This document shows, in pieces, positions 26,794 through 33,352 of a stretch of DNA of 35,824 bases. The DNA comes from Flavobacterium psychrophilum (GTDB lineage: Bacteria > Bacteroidota > Bacteroidia > Flavobacteriales > Flavobacteriaceae). The stretch spans positions 1 through 35,824 of the forward strand of contig CAMBHH010000006.1 of assembly GCA_945866505.1 (NCBI GenBank), written 5' to 3'. The notes beneath the pieces are model-generated. The model saw only the letters and a list, made by a program, of their open reading frames with translations. It did not search any database and was not told where the DNA came from. The first letter of the stretch is position 1; every line of letters starts with the position of its first letter. The translations under genes were made by a program, and so were the position numbers.

Positions 26794-26827
26794 AACCCGA
26801 AAATTGAATCAATTTTCGGGTTTTTTT
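26794..26827 (+). terminator. Rho-independent terminator of the dcw cluster
   Basis: AACCCGAAAATTG (26794-26806) pairs perfectly with CAATTTTCGGGTT (26810-26822), a 13-bp stem with a 3-nt loop, followed by TTTTT. It begins 23 nt after the ftsZ stop. Confidence 0.95.
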
Positions 26828-26852
26828 GTCAATATACTAGTAAAGTAAACTG

Positions 26853-26883
26853 TTGCTAATTCCATTAAAATACTATAAATTTG
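26853..26883 (+). promoter_or_regulatory. Promoter of yqeY
   Basis: TTG (26853-26855), a 20-nt spacer and TAAATTTG (26876-26883) is the best consensus promoter in the window. The leader of about 90 nt holds a short hairpin, CCCGAATCTTCGGG (26934-26947). Confidence 0.7.
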
Positions 26884-26949
26884 TTCTCCGATTGTTAAAG
26901 AGACTTTTTGTTTTTAAAAATCTGAAATATGATCCCGAATCTTCGGGCT

Positions 26950-26977
26950 TACAATCTAAAATCATAAATTATAAATT
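26950..26977 (+). repeat. Four heptamers before yqeY
   Basis: TACAATC, TAAAATC, ATAAATT and ATAAATT run head to tail and end 3 nt before the ATG at 26981. TAAAATC is the same unit as in the mraY leader. Confidence 0.7.
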
Positions 26978-26980
26978 AGC

Positions 26981-27430
26981 ATGAGCTTATCAACACAAAT
27001 AATGGAGGATATCAAAACCGCCATGAGAGCCAAAGATACTGTAGCATTAGAAGCTTTAAGAGCGATTAAATCTGAAATTCTTTTAGCGCAAACCGCAACA
27101 GGATCAAAAGAAGAAATCTCCGCAGCAGATGAAATTAAATTACTTCAAAAATTAGTGAAAACCCGCAAGGACAGCGCTAAAATTTTTACGGAACAAAACC
27201 GTATGGATCTTGCTGAACCAGAATTGGCTCAAATTGCCGTTATCGAAAAATTCCTTCCGGCACAAATGAGTGAAGCTGAAGTAGAAGCTGTAATTGCAAA
27301 AATCATTGCGGAAACAGGCGCATCAGGCATCGCTTCTATGGGAAAAGTAATGGGAATCGCATCTGCACAATTGGGAGGAACTGCCGAAGGGAAGACGATT
27401 TCGACAATTGTTAAGAAACTTTTGGTTTAA
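26981..27430 (+). CDS. yqeY: GatB/YqeY domain protein
   Basis: 149 aa, the usual length of stand-alone YqeY proteins. They share a helical domain with the tRNA-binding C-terminus of the amidotransferase subunit GatB. The exact role is unknown; a link to tRNA-dependent amidation has been suggested from the fold only. Motifs: MEDIKTAMRAKDTVALEALRAI near the start, KLLQKLVKTRKDSAKIF in the middle and SMGKVMGIASAQLGGTAEGK near the end. No membrane segment or signal peptide. It has its own promoter and leader. The tRNA-Arg gene begins 81 nt after the stop. Confidence 0.93.
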   Translation: MSLSTQIMEDIKTAMRAKDTVALEALRAIKSEILLAQTATGSKEEISAADEIKLLQKLVKTRKDSAKIFTEQNRMDLAEPELAQIAVIEKFLPAQMSEAEVEAVIAKIIAETGASGIASMGKVMGIASAQLGGTAEGKTISTIVKKLLV

Positions 27431-27511
27431 TTTTAGAAAATAGAATATAGACTTAATTCAAAAAAAGCTAGTCTTTTCTCTTTGTTCTATTTTCTTTTCT
27501 CTTTAAATATT

Positions 27512-27585
27512 GGCTTCGTAGTTCAACTGGATAGAATTTCAGATTTCGGCTCTGAAGGTTGCAGGTTCGAACCCTGCCGAGGTCA
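27512..27585 (+). tRNA. tRNA-Arg (anticodon UCG)
   Basis: The cloverleaf folds by eye: acceptor GGCTTCG with CGAGGTC plus discriminator A; D arm GTTC/GAAT; anticodon stem TCAGA/TCTGA with loop TTTCGGC, giving anticodon TCG; T arm GCAGG-TTCGAAC-CCTGC. It reads CGA/CGN codons. The CCA end is not encoded (CAC follows the acceptor). It would be transcribed alone or by read-through from yqeY and is followed 3 nt later by a hairpin. Confidence 0.95.
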
Positions 27586-27588
27586 CAA

Positions 27589-27620
27589 AAAATATCCGAA
27601 GTTAACGCTTCGGATATTTT
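27589..27620. terminator. Bidirectional terminator between tRNA-Arg and rpe
   Basis: AAAATATCCGAAG (27589-27601) and CTTCGGATATTTT (27608-27620) form a 13-bp stem with a 6-nt loop. The A-rich left and T-rich right ends serve both strands: tRNA-Arg on plus and rpe, ending at 27642, on minus. Confidence 0.85.
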
Positions 27621-27641
27621 GTATAAAACAACTTTATAATT

Positions 27642-28304
27642 TTAGAAACAAGTCAACTTCTTCAATTCGGAGATAGTTTGAATCGGGTTTTCCGCTTTAA
27701 AAACAAAGTTTCCAGCGACCAAAACATCTGCTCCAGCATCTACTAATTGCTTTGCGTTTTTATTGTTCACACCGCCGTCAATTTCGATAATGGTATTTGC
27801 TCCTTTTCTATTGATTAAATCTTTTAATTTTCTAACTTTAGAATAGGTGTTTTCAATAAACGATTGTCCGCCAAAACCAGGATTCACACTCATTATGCAA
27901 ACCATATCGATATCATTGATAACTTCTTCTAATAAATCGACATTCGTATGTGGATTTAAGGCAACACCAGCTTTCATACCTTCTTCTTTGATGGCCTGCA
28001 AGGTTCTATGAAGATGTGGACAAGCTTCGTAATGAACCGATAAGATATTCGCTCCTAATTCAGCAAAAGTTTTGATATATCGATCTGGATCCACAATCAT
28101 CAAATGAACATCAATTGTTTTCTTGGCGTGTCTTGCAATAGCATCTAAAACAGGCATCCCAAAAGAAATATTAGGAACAAAAACACCATCCATAATATCA
28201 ATGTGAAACCAATCGGCTTCTGAATTGTTAACCATTTCGATGTCACGTTGTAAATTAGCAAAATCTGCTGCAAGAACTGATGGTGCGATAAGTGTATTCT
28301 TCAT
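27642..28304 (-). CDS. rpe: Ribulose-phosphate 3-epimerase
   Basis: 220 aa TIM-barrel enzyme interconverting D-ribulose 5-phosphate and D-xylulose 5-phosphate in the pentose phosphate pathway. Metal and catalytic residues are in their expected motifs: APSVLAADFANL (start), WFHIDIMDGVFVPN (His/Asp), DVHLMIVDP (His) and IEIDGGVN (Asp), with the phosphate loop SVNPGFGGQSF. Full length, cytoplasmic, single domain. It has its own promoter at 28361-28394 with a palindrome over the -33 box, and is not linked to a carbon-pathway operon here. Confidence 0.97.
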   Translation of the reverse strand: MKNTLIAPSVLAADFANLQRDIEMVNNSEADWFHIDIMDGVFVPNISFGMPVLDAIARHAKKTIDVHLMIVDPDRYIKTFAELGANILSVHYEACPHLHRTLQAIKEEGMKAGVALNPHTNVDLLEEVINDIDMVCIMSVNPGFGGQSFIENTYSKVRKLKDLINRKGANTIIEIDGGVNNKNAKQLVDAGADVLVAGNFVFKAENPIQTISELKKLTCF

Positions 28305-28360
28305 TTTATGCTGAATTTATTTCAGCATCTTTTAATACTGAAAATAGTTAATTATTTGTA

Positions 28361-28394
28361 CAAAAGTAAATTATAATTAGAGAACTTGAAACAA
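28361..28394 (-). promoter_or_regulatory. Putative promoter of rpe
   Basis: The minus strand has TTG (28392-28394), a 23-nt spacer and TACTTTTG (28361-28368), matching the Bacteroidota consensus. The leader is about 50 nt. Confidence 0.55.
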
Positions 28395-28398
28395 GTTC
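28382..28398. promoter_or_regulatory. Perfect inverted repeat over the rpe -33 box, possible operator
   Basis: GAACTTG (28382-28388), AAA, CAAGTTC (28392-28398): a perfect 7-bp inverted repeat with a 3-bp centre that covers the predicted -33 element. No T run follows on either strand, so a regulator site is more likely than a terminator. Confidence 0.45.
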
Positions 28399-28401
28399 AG
28401 G

Positions 28402-28436
28402 TTAAAAAATAAAACCTCGGTAATCAGCCGAGGTTT
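28402..28436 (-). terminator. Terminator of rpoD
   Basis: On the minus strand AAACCTCGG and CCGAGGTTT (28412-28420 with 28428-28436) form a 9-bp stem, followed by TATTTTTTAAC. It lies about 120 nt after the rpoD stop. Confidence 0.85.
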
Positions 28437-28493
28437 CAATCATCAATCAAAAAACGAACAGTTAATCAGACCGTCGTTAACGTTAAAGTTCCA

Positions 28494-28542
28494 AAATTTG
28501 AAATTCCAAATTCTAAATGTGTGCGAATGGAATTTGAAATTT
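28494..28542. repeat. Inverted repeat at the 3' end of rpoD
   Basis: AAATTTGAAATTCCA (28494-28508) against TGGAATTTGAAATTT (28528-28542), 14 of 15 paired. It shares AAATTCCAAATTC with the gldC-ysxC palindrome, suggesting a dispersed family near gene ends. It lies 12 nt beyond the rpoD stop. Confidence 0.6.
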
Positions 28543-28554
28543 GTCTGTTGGAAT

Positions 28555-29418
28555 TTATCCTAAATAGGTTTTCAATATTTTACTTCTTGAAGTATGTTTC
28601 AATCTTCGGATGGCTTTTTCTTTAATTTGACGAACGCGCTCACGAGTCAGGTCAAAAGTTTCCCCTATTTCTTCTAATGTCATTGGATGTTGATCGCCAA
28701 GACCAAAATACAAACGAACCACATCAGCTTCTCTTGGCGTCAATGTCTCTAATGAACGCTCGATTTCAGTGCGTAATGATTCTTGGATTAAGTTTCTATC
28801 TGGATTTGGAGATTCCCCAGAACGCAATACATCGTATAGATTCGAATCTTCTCCTTCAACAAGCGGTGCATCCATAGAAAGGTGACGACCTGAGTTTTTC
28901 ATAGATTCTCTAACGTCATTTACGGTCATATCCAATTCTTTGGCGATTTCCTCAGCTGTTGGTGGTCTTTCGTTAGATTGCTCTAACAATGCATACATTT
29001 TATTGATTTTGTTGATAGAACCAATTTTGTTCAATGGCAAACGAACGATACGAGATTGTTCTGCCAATGCTTGTAAAATCGATTGACGAATCCACCAAAC
29101 GGCATACGAAATGAATTTAAAACCACGGGTTTCATCAAAACGTTGTGCAGCTTTTATCAAACCTAAATTTCCTTCATTAATCAAATCGGGAAGTGTCAAT
29201 CCTTGATTTTGGTATTGTTTGGCCACCGAAACAACGAAACGTAAATTGGCTTTTGTCAATTTTTCTAATGCTGCCTGATCACCGGCTTTTATCTTTTGTG
29301 CCAATTCCACTTCTTCATCGGCTGTAATCAAATCTACCTTTCCAATTTCTTGTAAATACTTGTCTAACGATGCAGTTTCCCGATTGGTTACCTGCTTGGT
29401 GATTTTAAGTTGTCTCAT
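28555..29418 (-). CDS. rpoD: Primary sigma factor RpoD (Bacteroidota type, no region 1.1)
   Basis: 287 aa from the ATG at 29418 ([14 protein letters not shown]), chosen over the frame to 29466 because GGAGGA precedes it and family similarity starts here. Region 1.2 (about 17-45), region 2 (about 59-115, [19 protein letters not shown]...[11 protein letters not shown]), region 3 (about 120-200) and region 4 (about 235-287, [14 protein letters not shown] ... [18 protein letters not shown]) are complete. Region 1.1 and the long non-conserved insert of E. coli sigma-70 are absent, as in other Bacteroidota, whose primary sigma recognises TTTG/TAnnTTTG promoters. It is monocistronic with its own terminator. 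Confidence 0.97.
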   Translation of the reverse strand: MRQLKITKQVTNRETASLDKYLQEIGKVDLITADEEVELAQKIKAGDQAALEKLTKANLRFVVSVAKQYQNQGLTLPDLINEGNLGLIKAAQRFDETRGFKFISYAVWWIRQSILQALAEQSRIVRLPLNKIGSINKINKMYALLEQSNERPPTAEEIAKELDMTVNDVRESMKNSGRHLSMDAPLVEGEDSNLYDVLRSGESPNPDRNLIQESLRTEIERSLETLTPREADVVRLYFGLGDQHPMTLEEIGETFDLTRERVRQIKEKAIRRLKHTSRSKILKTYLG

Positions 29419-29426
29419 GTTTTTGT

Positions 29427-29433
29427 CTCCTCC
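29427..29433 (-). promoter_or_regulatory. Strong Shine-Dalgarno site of rpoD
   Basis: The minus strand reads GGAGGAG, with 8-10 nt to the ATG at 29418. Together with dnaG it is one of only two such sites before genes in the window, and it identifies the start codon. Confidence 0.85.
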
Positions 29434-29466
29434 ATTTTTAAGTGTACGAATGGTTATACGTATCAA

Positions 29467-29516
29467 GTTACAAAAAAGTTACAAAAAATATAAAATAGTT
29501 ACAATTCTTGCGCAAA
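29467..29516 (-). promoter_or_regulatory. rpoD promoter region with three TTGTAAC repeats
   Basis: The minus strand has TTTG (29513-29516) and TATTTTTTG (29482-29490), a near match with one extra T. The heptamer TTGTAAC occurs at 29498-29504, 29478-29484 and 29467-29473, spacing 20 and 11, about two turns and one turn of the helix. The repeats overlap the predicted -7 region and the start of the transcript. Confidence 0.4.
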
Positions 29517-29602
29517 AAACAGAATTTAGACAATGAAGATGGCAAAAATAGAGATTATTGAAAAAGCTTTCAAGATACTAGCAGTTAGTCAAATTAGTTA
29601 GC

Positions 29603-30310
29603 CTAAAACTCTAAGAAATTTTCAACATCTTTACCATTCCACTTCCCTAAAAATTTATAGGGAACAAATCTAGCAAACAGTTCTTCTTTATACCACTTGA
29701 GTTTTCTGGTCAGACGCACAACCTCTTTATGCTTTTCGTTTTTATAGGCATAATCAATCATTTCGGACTGCGTTTTCCAAATACTTAATGTAGCTTGCTG
29801 TATTAAAGGCCATTCGCCAACACCGATTGATAGCGCTAATCCATCGTAATCTTCCAAACTTTTACTTACCTGCCCTACTTTTCTCCAAAAGGAAATCAAT
29901 TTTGAAAGCCGAATACTGGCTCGTGTCAAAACCATAACTGGCTTATCTAAAGCTAAAGTTGCAGTAGAAGTAAAAGGTTGTTTTGCGTCCCATTTTCCGT
30001 GGGCTTCTGCTGCGTGTGCAAAAACGGTGAATGATTCAGCGCTTCTCGTTTTATAGTTATTAAAAAATAAATTGTTTTCAAAAAAAACAGCCGCCTGGAA
30101 TTCTGATTCCCAAACACATAATAATGCATAAGTTCCAAAGTTTGGTTTTGAACTAAAACCATTTTCAGCGCCTGAGCCCAACAGTTTGTAGAATACCAAT
30201 CCATCGATGTTTTTAAAATGAGCGTGACCTAATTGCATTTGAGCGAGTGCCCAAAGCTTGTTTGAAAAACTTTCTAATTTAAAAAAAGTACAAGTAGTTA
30301 TTTGGCTCAT
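29603..30310 (-). CDS. crtA: CrtA-type carotenoid oxygenase (spheroidene monooxygenase family)
   Basis: 235 aa from the ATG at 30310 (MSQITTCTFFKLESF); a longer frame to 30343 adds residues that do not look conserved. The family pattern is visible in KLWALAQMQLGHAHFK, LGSGAENGFSSKPNFGTYALL and the block LVFYKLLGSG. Members introduce oxygen at C-2 of acyclic carotenoid ends. In flavobacteria a CrtA homologue is known to hydroxylate C-2' on the way to myxol, and the neighbouring cruF and crtD genes make that role more likely than spheroidene oxidation. Last gene of the carotenoid operon, 61 nt after crtZ. Substrate assignment is inference. Confidence 0.85.
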   Translation of the reverse strand: MSQITTCTFFKLESFSNKLWALAQMQLGHAHFKNIDGLVFYKLLGSGAENGFSSKPNFGTYALLCVWESEFQAAVFFENNLFFNNYKTRSAESFTVFAHAAEAHGKWDAKQPFTSTATLALDKPVMVLTRASIRLSKLISFWRKVGQVSKSLEDYDGLALSIGVGEWPLIQQATLSIWKTQSEMIDYAYKNEKHKEVVRLTRKLKWYKEELFARFVPYKFLGKWNGKDVENFLEF

Positions 30311-30371
30311 GAATTTTCGTGCTACATTATGTGTTCGTCTCAAGAAAAATGTAAAATTCTATTTGTAGATC

Positions 30372-30854
30372 CTACGAAGCGGATGCTGTTTTGGCTTGTT
30401 TGAATGCTTGTTGTATGTATTTACTTTTGATAATTAACATTCCAAAACTTTCGCCACCATGTTTTCCGATGTTTTTATGATGCATTTTGTGTGCACGACG
30501 CAAGGCTAAAACATAGACATTATTTGATTTAGTAAATACTTTAAAGCGTTGGTGGATAACTAGATCGTGTACAAAAAAATAGGCTAAACCATATAGTAAA
30601 ATACCAAAACCAACCCAAGTGTACCAAGCAAATTGGTTTTTCATTCCGAACATAATTAATAACCAACTCGGTACGGCATAAATGATAAAAAACAAATCAT
30701 TTCGTTCAAACCAACTTTTATGATCTTTTTTGTGATGATCAGCGTGAAAGTACCACATAAAACCATGCATTATGTATTTATGATTTGCCCAAGCAGAAAA
30801 CTCTGTTAGTATGAAAGTGACTAAAACTATGCTTAAATTAAATACTATTTCCAT
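30372..30854 (-). CDS. crtZ: Beta-carotene 3-hydroxylase
   Basis: 160 aa di-iron membrane hydroxylase of the fatty-acid hydroxylase superfamily. It adds the 3-hydroxyl to beta-ionone rings. The histidine clusters are complete: HKYIMHG, HADHHKKDH, HDLVIHQRF and HKMHHKNIGKHGGESFG. About four membrane helices alternate with the clusters, with an N-terminal one (VFNLSIVLVTFILTEFSA). It is one base from the cruF stop, so it is translated from the same mRNA. In a monocyclic pathway it would act on the single ring. Confidence 0.95.
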   Translation of the reverse strand: MEIVFNLSIVLVTFILTEFSAWANHKYIMHGFMWYFHADHHKKDHKSWFERNDLFFIIYAVPSWLLIMFGMKNQFAWYTWVGFGILLYGLAYFFVHDLVIHQRFKVFTKSNNVYVLALRRAHKMHHKNIGKHGGESFGMLIIKSKYIQQAFKQAKTASAS

Positions 30855-30855
30855 G

Positions 30856-31482
30856 TTAAATAAATAAAAATAATGAGGTGAAAAATATAATTTGTAGAAT
30901 CAATATGGTTAAAGAAGCAATAAATTTACCCTTTATAATTGTCGGGTAAAAAAGGTACGAAGAAAAAAACGCAACGCCAATCCAACTCAAATAATTTTGT
31001 AAACCTGGTAATCTTCCTTCGAATTGCCAAAAGTCAAGTTTCGGAGCCACTTGTTCAATAAGTACATCAATAGACGTTACCAGAATAGCAGCCACAAACA
31101 AAACAATTATTTTATTTGCAAAGATACGACTTACTACTATAATTCCTGCACAAATAAGCATTGCCCAATTGATAGAGATGATTAGAGGAACATTGAATAA
31201 TTTATATCCCAATGCATTTCCGTAAGCATATTTTCCGAATATTAACCCAGTTTTTACACCAATTATTTCTATAATAAAACCACAAAATGCTATAGAAAAA
31301 AAGGCAACAATAAATTTTTTGTCTGCTATGGGGTTATGAATTAAAAAAACAAAACAGGTAAGTAATAATGTATAAGGTGTAAAAGGGCTAAAAAAAGACG
31401 GGTTGACTATAAACCCAATCGAGCCCGAGATATATACAAGAATTAAAAAATATAAAAAATAGGATTTGTATGCTGCTTTCAT
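30856..31482 (-). CDS. cruF: CruF-like carotenoid 1',2'-hydratase (COG2324/DUF422 family)
   Basis: 208 aa with six to eight membrane helices. Family wording: GVKTGLIFGKYAYGNALG, FNVPLIISINWAML, then LDFWQFEGRLPGLQNYLSWIG. CruF and bisanhydrobacterioruberin hydratase of this family add water across the 1',2' end of gamma-carotene-type or acyclic carotenoids. A heterodimer-type lycopene cyclase (CrtYcd) is the main alternative; the GxYxYG and FWxF..G..P..NYxxW motifs favour the hydratase. The start codon overlaps the crtD stop by 4 nt (ATGA). Functional name medium confidence. Confidence 0.8.
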   Translation of the reverse strand: MKAAYKSYFLYFLILVYISGSIGFIVNPSFFSPFTPYTLLLTCFVFLIHNPIADKKFIVAFFSIAFCGFIIEIIGVKTGLIFGKYAYGNALGYKLFNVPLIISINWAMLICAGIIVVSRIFANKIIVLFVAAILVTSIDVLIEQVAPKLDFWQFEGRLPGLQNYLSWIGVAFFSSYLFYPTIIKGKFIASLTILILQIIFFTSLFLFI

Positions 31483-32951
31483 TTTCTTTCACGTTCTACT
31501 ATAAGTTGACTGGCTATTTTTGCACTAAACAAACACAGTGGAATTCCTCCTCCAGGATGAACACTTCCTCCTACAAGAAATAAATTTTTAATACTTGACG
31601 AAAAATTAGCGTGTCGTAAAAATGCGGCAAATTTATTATTGCTAGAATTACCGTAAAGTGAGCCACCAAAAGAAGAAGTTTGGTTTTCGATATCAATTGG
31701 ACTTAAGGTACTTTCGGTAATAATATGTTTTTCGATATTGGTCTTCAACATCTTATTAATTTTTTCGATTACATTCGTTCTGATCGCTGCTGCATAATTG
31801 ATACTTTCGCTTTTATTGTGGGGTACATTTACCATTACAAACCAGTTTTCGCAACCTTCTGGCGCATCGTCCTTGCAATATTTTGAAGTAATGTTGATGT
31901 AAATCGTAGGATCATCGGTTGGAAATTGTTCTGAAAATAAGTAATCAAATTCCTTTTTATAATCATCACTAAACAAAATATTATGTAATCCTAATGCCGC
32001 AAACTCTTTGTTTATTCCCCAATAAAAAACAAATGCACTACTTGATTTTTCTTGTTGGATTAACTTTTTAGGGGTAAATGCTTTTGGTAATAAATAATTG
32101 TAAAGCATATGAATATCAACGTCACTTGCCACGATATCAAAGGGATAATCTACACCATTATTCTTGATGGAATCAATACGGTTATTAGATCCTACGTTTA
32201 AAGCCTCAACGGATGAATTATATTTAATTTCCACCTTACATTCTTTGGCTAGTTTGACCAAATGTGTTGTAATTTGATGCATCCCTTTTTTAGGTAGATA
32301 AGCACCAAGATTAAATTCTAAATGCGAAATCATATTCATTAAAGCAGGTGCTTTGTATGGATTTGAACCATTATAGGTTGCAAATCGATTGAATAATTGC
32401 ACTGTTTTTGGATTAGAAAAGGTGTTTGAATTTTGCTTATTCATGGTTTTGAATAATCCCAAGAATGGAGAAAGCAAGATTCCTTTTAGCGTCTTAAAAT
32501 TAATAAAGTTTTTTAACTGATGCAGCGATTGTTTCAAAAACAAATCTTCAGTAGTTTTAAAATAAAAAGCATTGCGCTTGATGTGTTTTAAAACAGTTTC
32601 TTTTTTTTCATTTAATTTTAAATGTACTTCTTCAGCAAAATCTTCCAAATTAGCGGATGCTTTTAGCTGTGTTCCATCTGCATAAAAATAGTTAGTAATG
32701 ACCTCTAATTTTTGGTATTCAAATTGATGTGCACTTCCTTGCAAATTTGTTAATTCGTCTATTAACGAAGGCATTGTAAACAACGATGGCCCTTTATCAA
32801 ATCGAAAGCCATCCAAAATGAGTTCACTCAATTTACCACCTGCATAACTATTTTTTTCAAAAATTGTTACTTTAAACCCTTGATTGGCTAGCCGAATTGA
32901 CAATGCAAGACCTGCAATTCCAGCGCCAATTATACCAACAGTTTTTGCCAT
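31479..32951 (-). CDS. crtD: CrtD-type carotenoid 3,4-desaturase (phytoene-desaturase family)
   Basis: 490 aa FAD-dependent oxidoreductase. The N-terminal dinucleotide-binding motif GIIGAGIAGLALSIRL (about 6-21) and YAGGKLSELILDGFRFDKGPSLF are general CrtI-family features. The C-terminal FAD motif is NLFLVGGSVHPGGGIPL. The internal motif RFATYNGSNPYKAPALMNMISHLE matches the CrtD branch (1-hydroxycarotenoid 3,4-desaturases) better than CrtI. With cruF next, the likely reaction is 3',4'-desaturation of a 1'-hydroxylated gamma-carotene derivative. First gene of the operon; a -7 box lies at 32974-32981. Confidence 0.88.
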   Translation of the reverse strand: MAKTVGIIGAGIAGLALSIRLANQGFKVTIFEKNSYAGGKLSELILDGFRFDKGPSLFTMPSLIDELTNLQGSAHQFEYQKLEVITNYFYADGTQLKASANLEDFAEEVHLKLNEKKETVLKHIKRNAFYFKTTEDLFLKQSLHQLKNFINFKTLKGILLSPFLGLFKTMNKQNSNTFSNPKTVQLFNRFATYNGSNPYKAPALMNMISHLEFNLGAYLPKKGMHQITTHLVKLAKECKVEIKYNSSVEALNVGSNNRIDSIKNNGVDYPFDIVASDVDIHMLYNYLLPKAFTPKKLIQQEKSSSAFVFYWGINKEFAALGLHNILFSDDYKKEFDYLFSEQFPTDDPTIYINITSKYCKDDAPEGCENWFVMVNVPHNKSESINYAAAIRTNVIEKINKMLKTNIEKHIITESTLSPIDIENQTSSFGGSLYGNSSNNKFAAFLRHANFSSSIKNLFLVGGSVHPGGGIPLCLFSAKIASQLIVERERK

Positions 32952-32973
32952 TTATATTACTTTGAATGAACTG

Positions 32974-32981
32974 CAAACTTA
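32974..32981 (-). promoter_or_regulatory. Putative -7 box of the carotenoid operon
   Basis: The minus strand reads TAAGTTTG, an exact TAnnTTTG match, 22 nt before the crtD ATG. The nearest TTG upstream is 28 nt away, too far for a standard -33 box. Confidence 0.45.
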
Positions 32982-33056
32982 ATTTATTTTAAAATGATAT
33001 TAGTTCTACAATCGTTAAAAAAAACTATAAATAAACTGTTGATAATGAAAATAATT

Positions 33057-33242
33057 TAACCCGTTGGGTGTAATTATTAAAAACGTCAGTTCGAGTGTTT
33101 TTTGTGAAGTAAAACGGAACAAAAAATGTATCGAGAACCGTTTTTAATGAAATTTTTCTTGTTCTCGATACTATTTTCTATCGAAAATCACTCGAACTGA
33201 CGAAAAAATATCATCAAAAACTAATTACACCCAACAGGTTAA
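33057..33242. repeat. Nested three-tier palindromic element (MITE-like)
   Basis: Three inverted pairs are nested: outer TTAACCGTTGGGTGTAATTA (33057-33076) with its complement at 33222-33242 (one gap); middle CGTCAGTTCGAGTG (33084-33097) with CACTCGAACTGACG (33189-33202); inner GTATCGAGAAC (33128-33138) with GTTCTCGATAC (33161-33171). No coding content. The rest of 32982-33352 is AT-rich with nothing else recognisable. Confidence 0.8.
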
Positions 33243-33352
33243 TTTAATATTTAGGCCAGCACTATTTCATAAAGCGCTATTAATCTTCACGTGTAAAATA
33301 CATCAAAAAAAACCGTTTCTATTAATTGAAATGGAGTTACAGTATTAAAACA

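Noticed and set aside
27482..27676. 64-aa plus-strand frame
   Set aside because: It runs through tRNA-Arg and its terminator.
30856..31482. Heterodimer-type lycopene cyclase (CrtYcd)
   Set aside because: The motifs fit the CruF/COG2324 family better and the neighbouring CrtD-type desaturase agrees; not fully excluded.
31479..32951. Phytoene desaturase CrtI
   Set aside because: The internal FATYNGSNPYKAPA motif is CrtD-like, and no phytoene synthase gene is adjacent.
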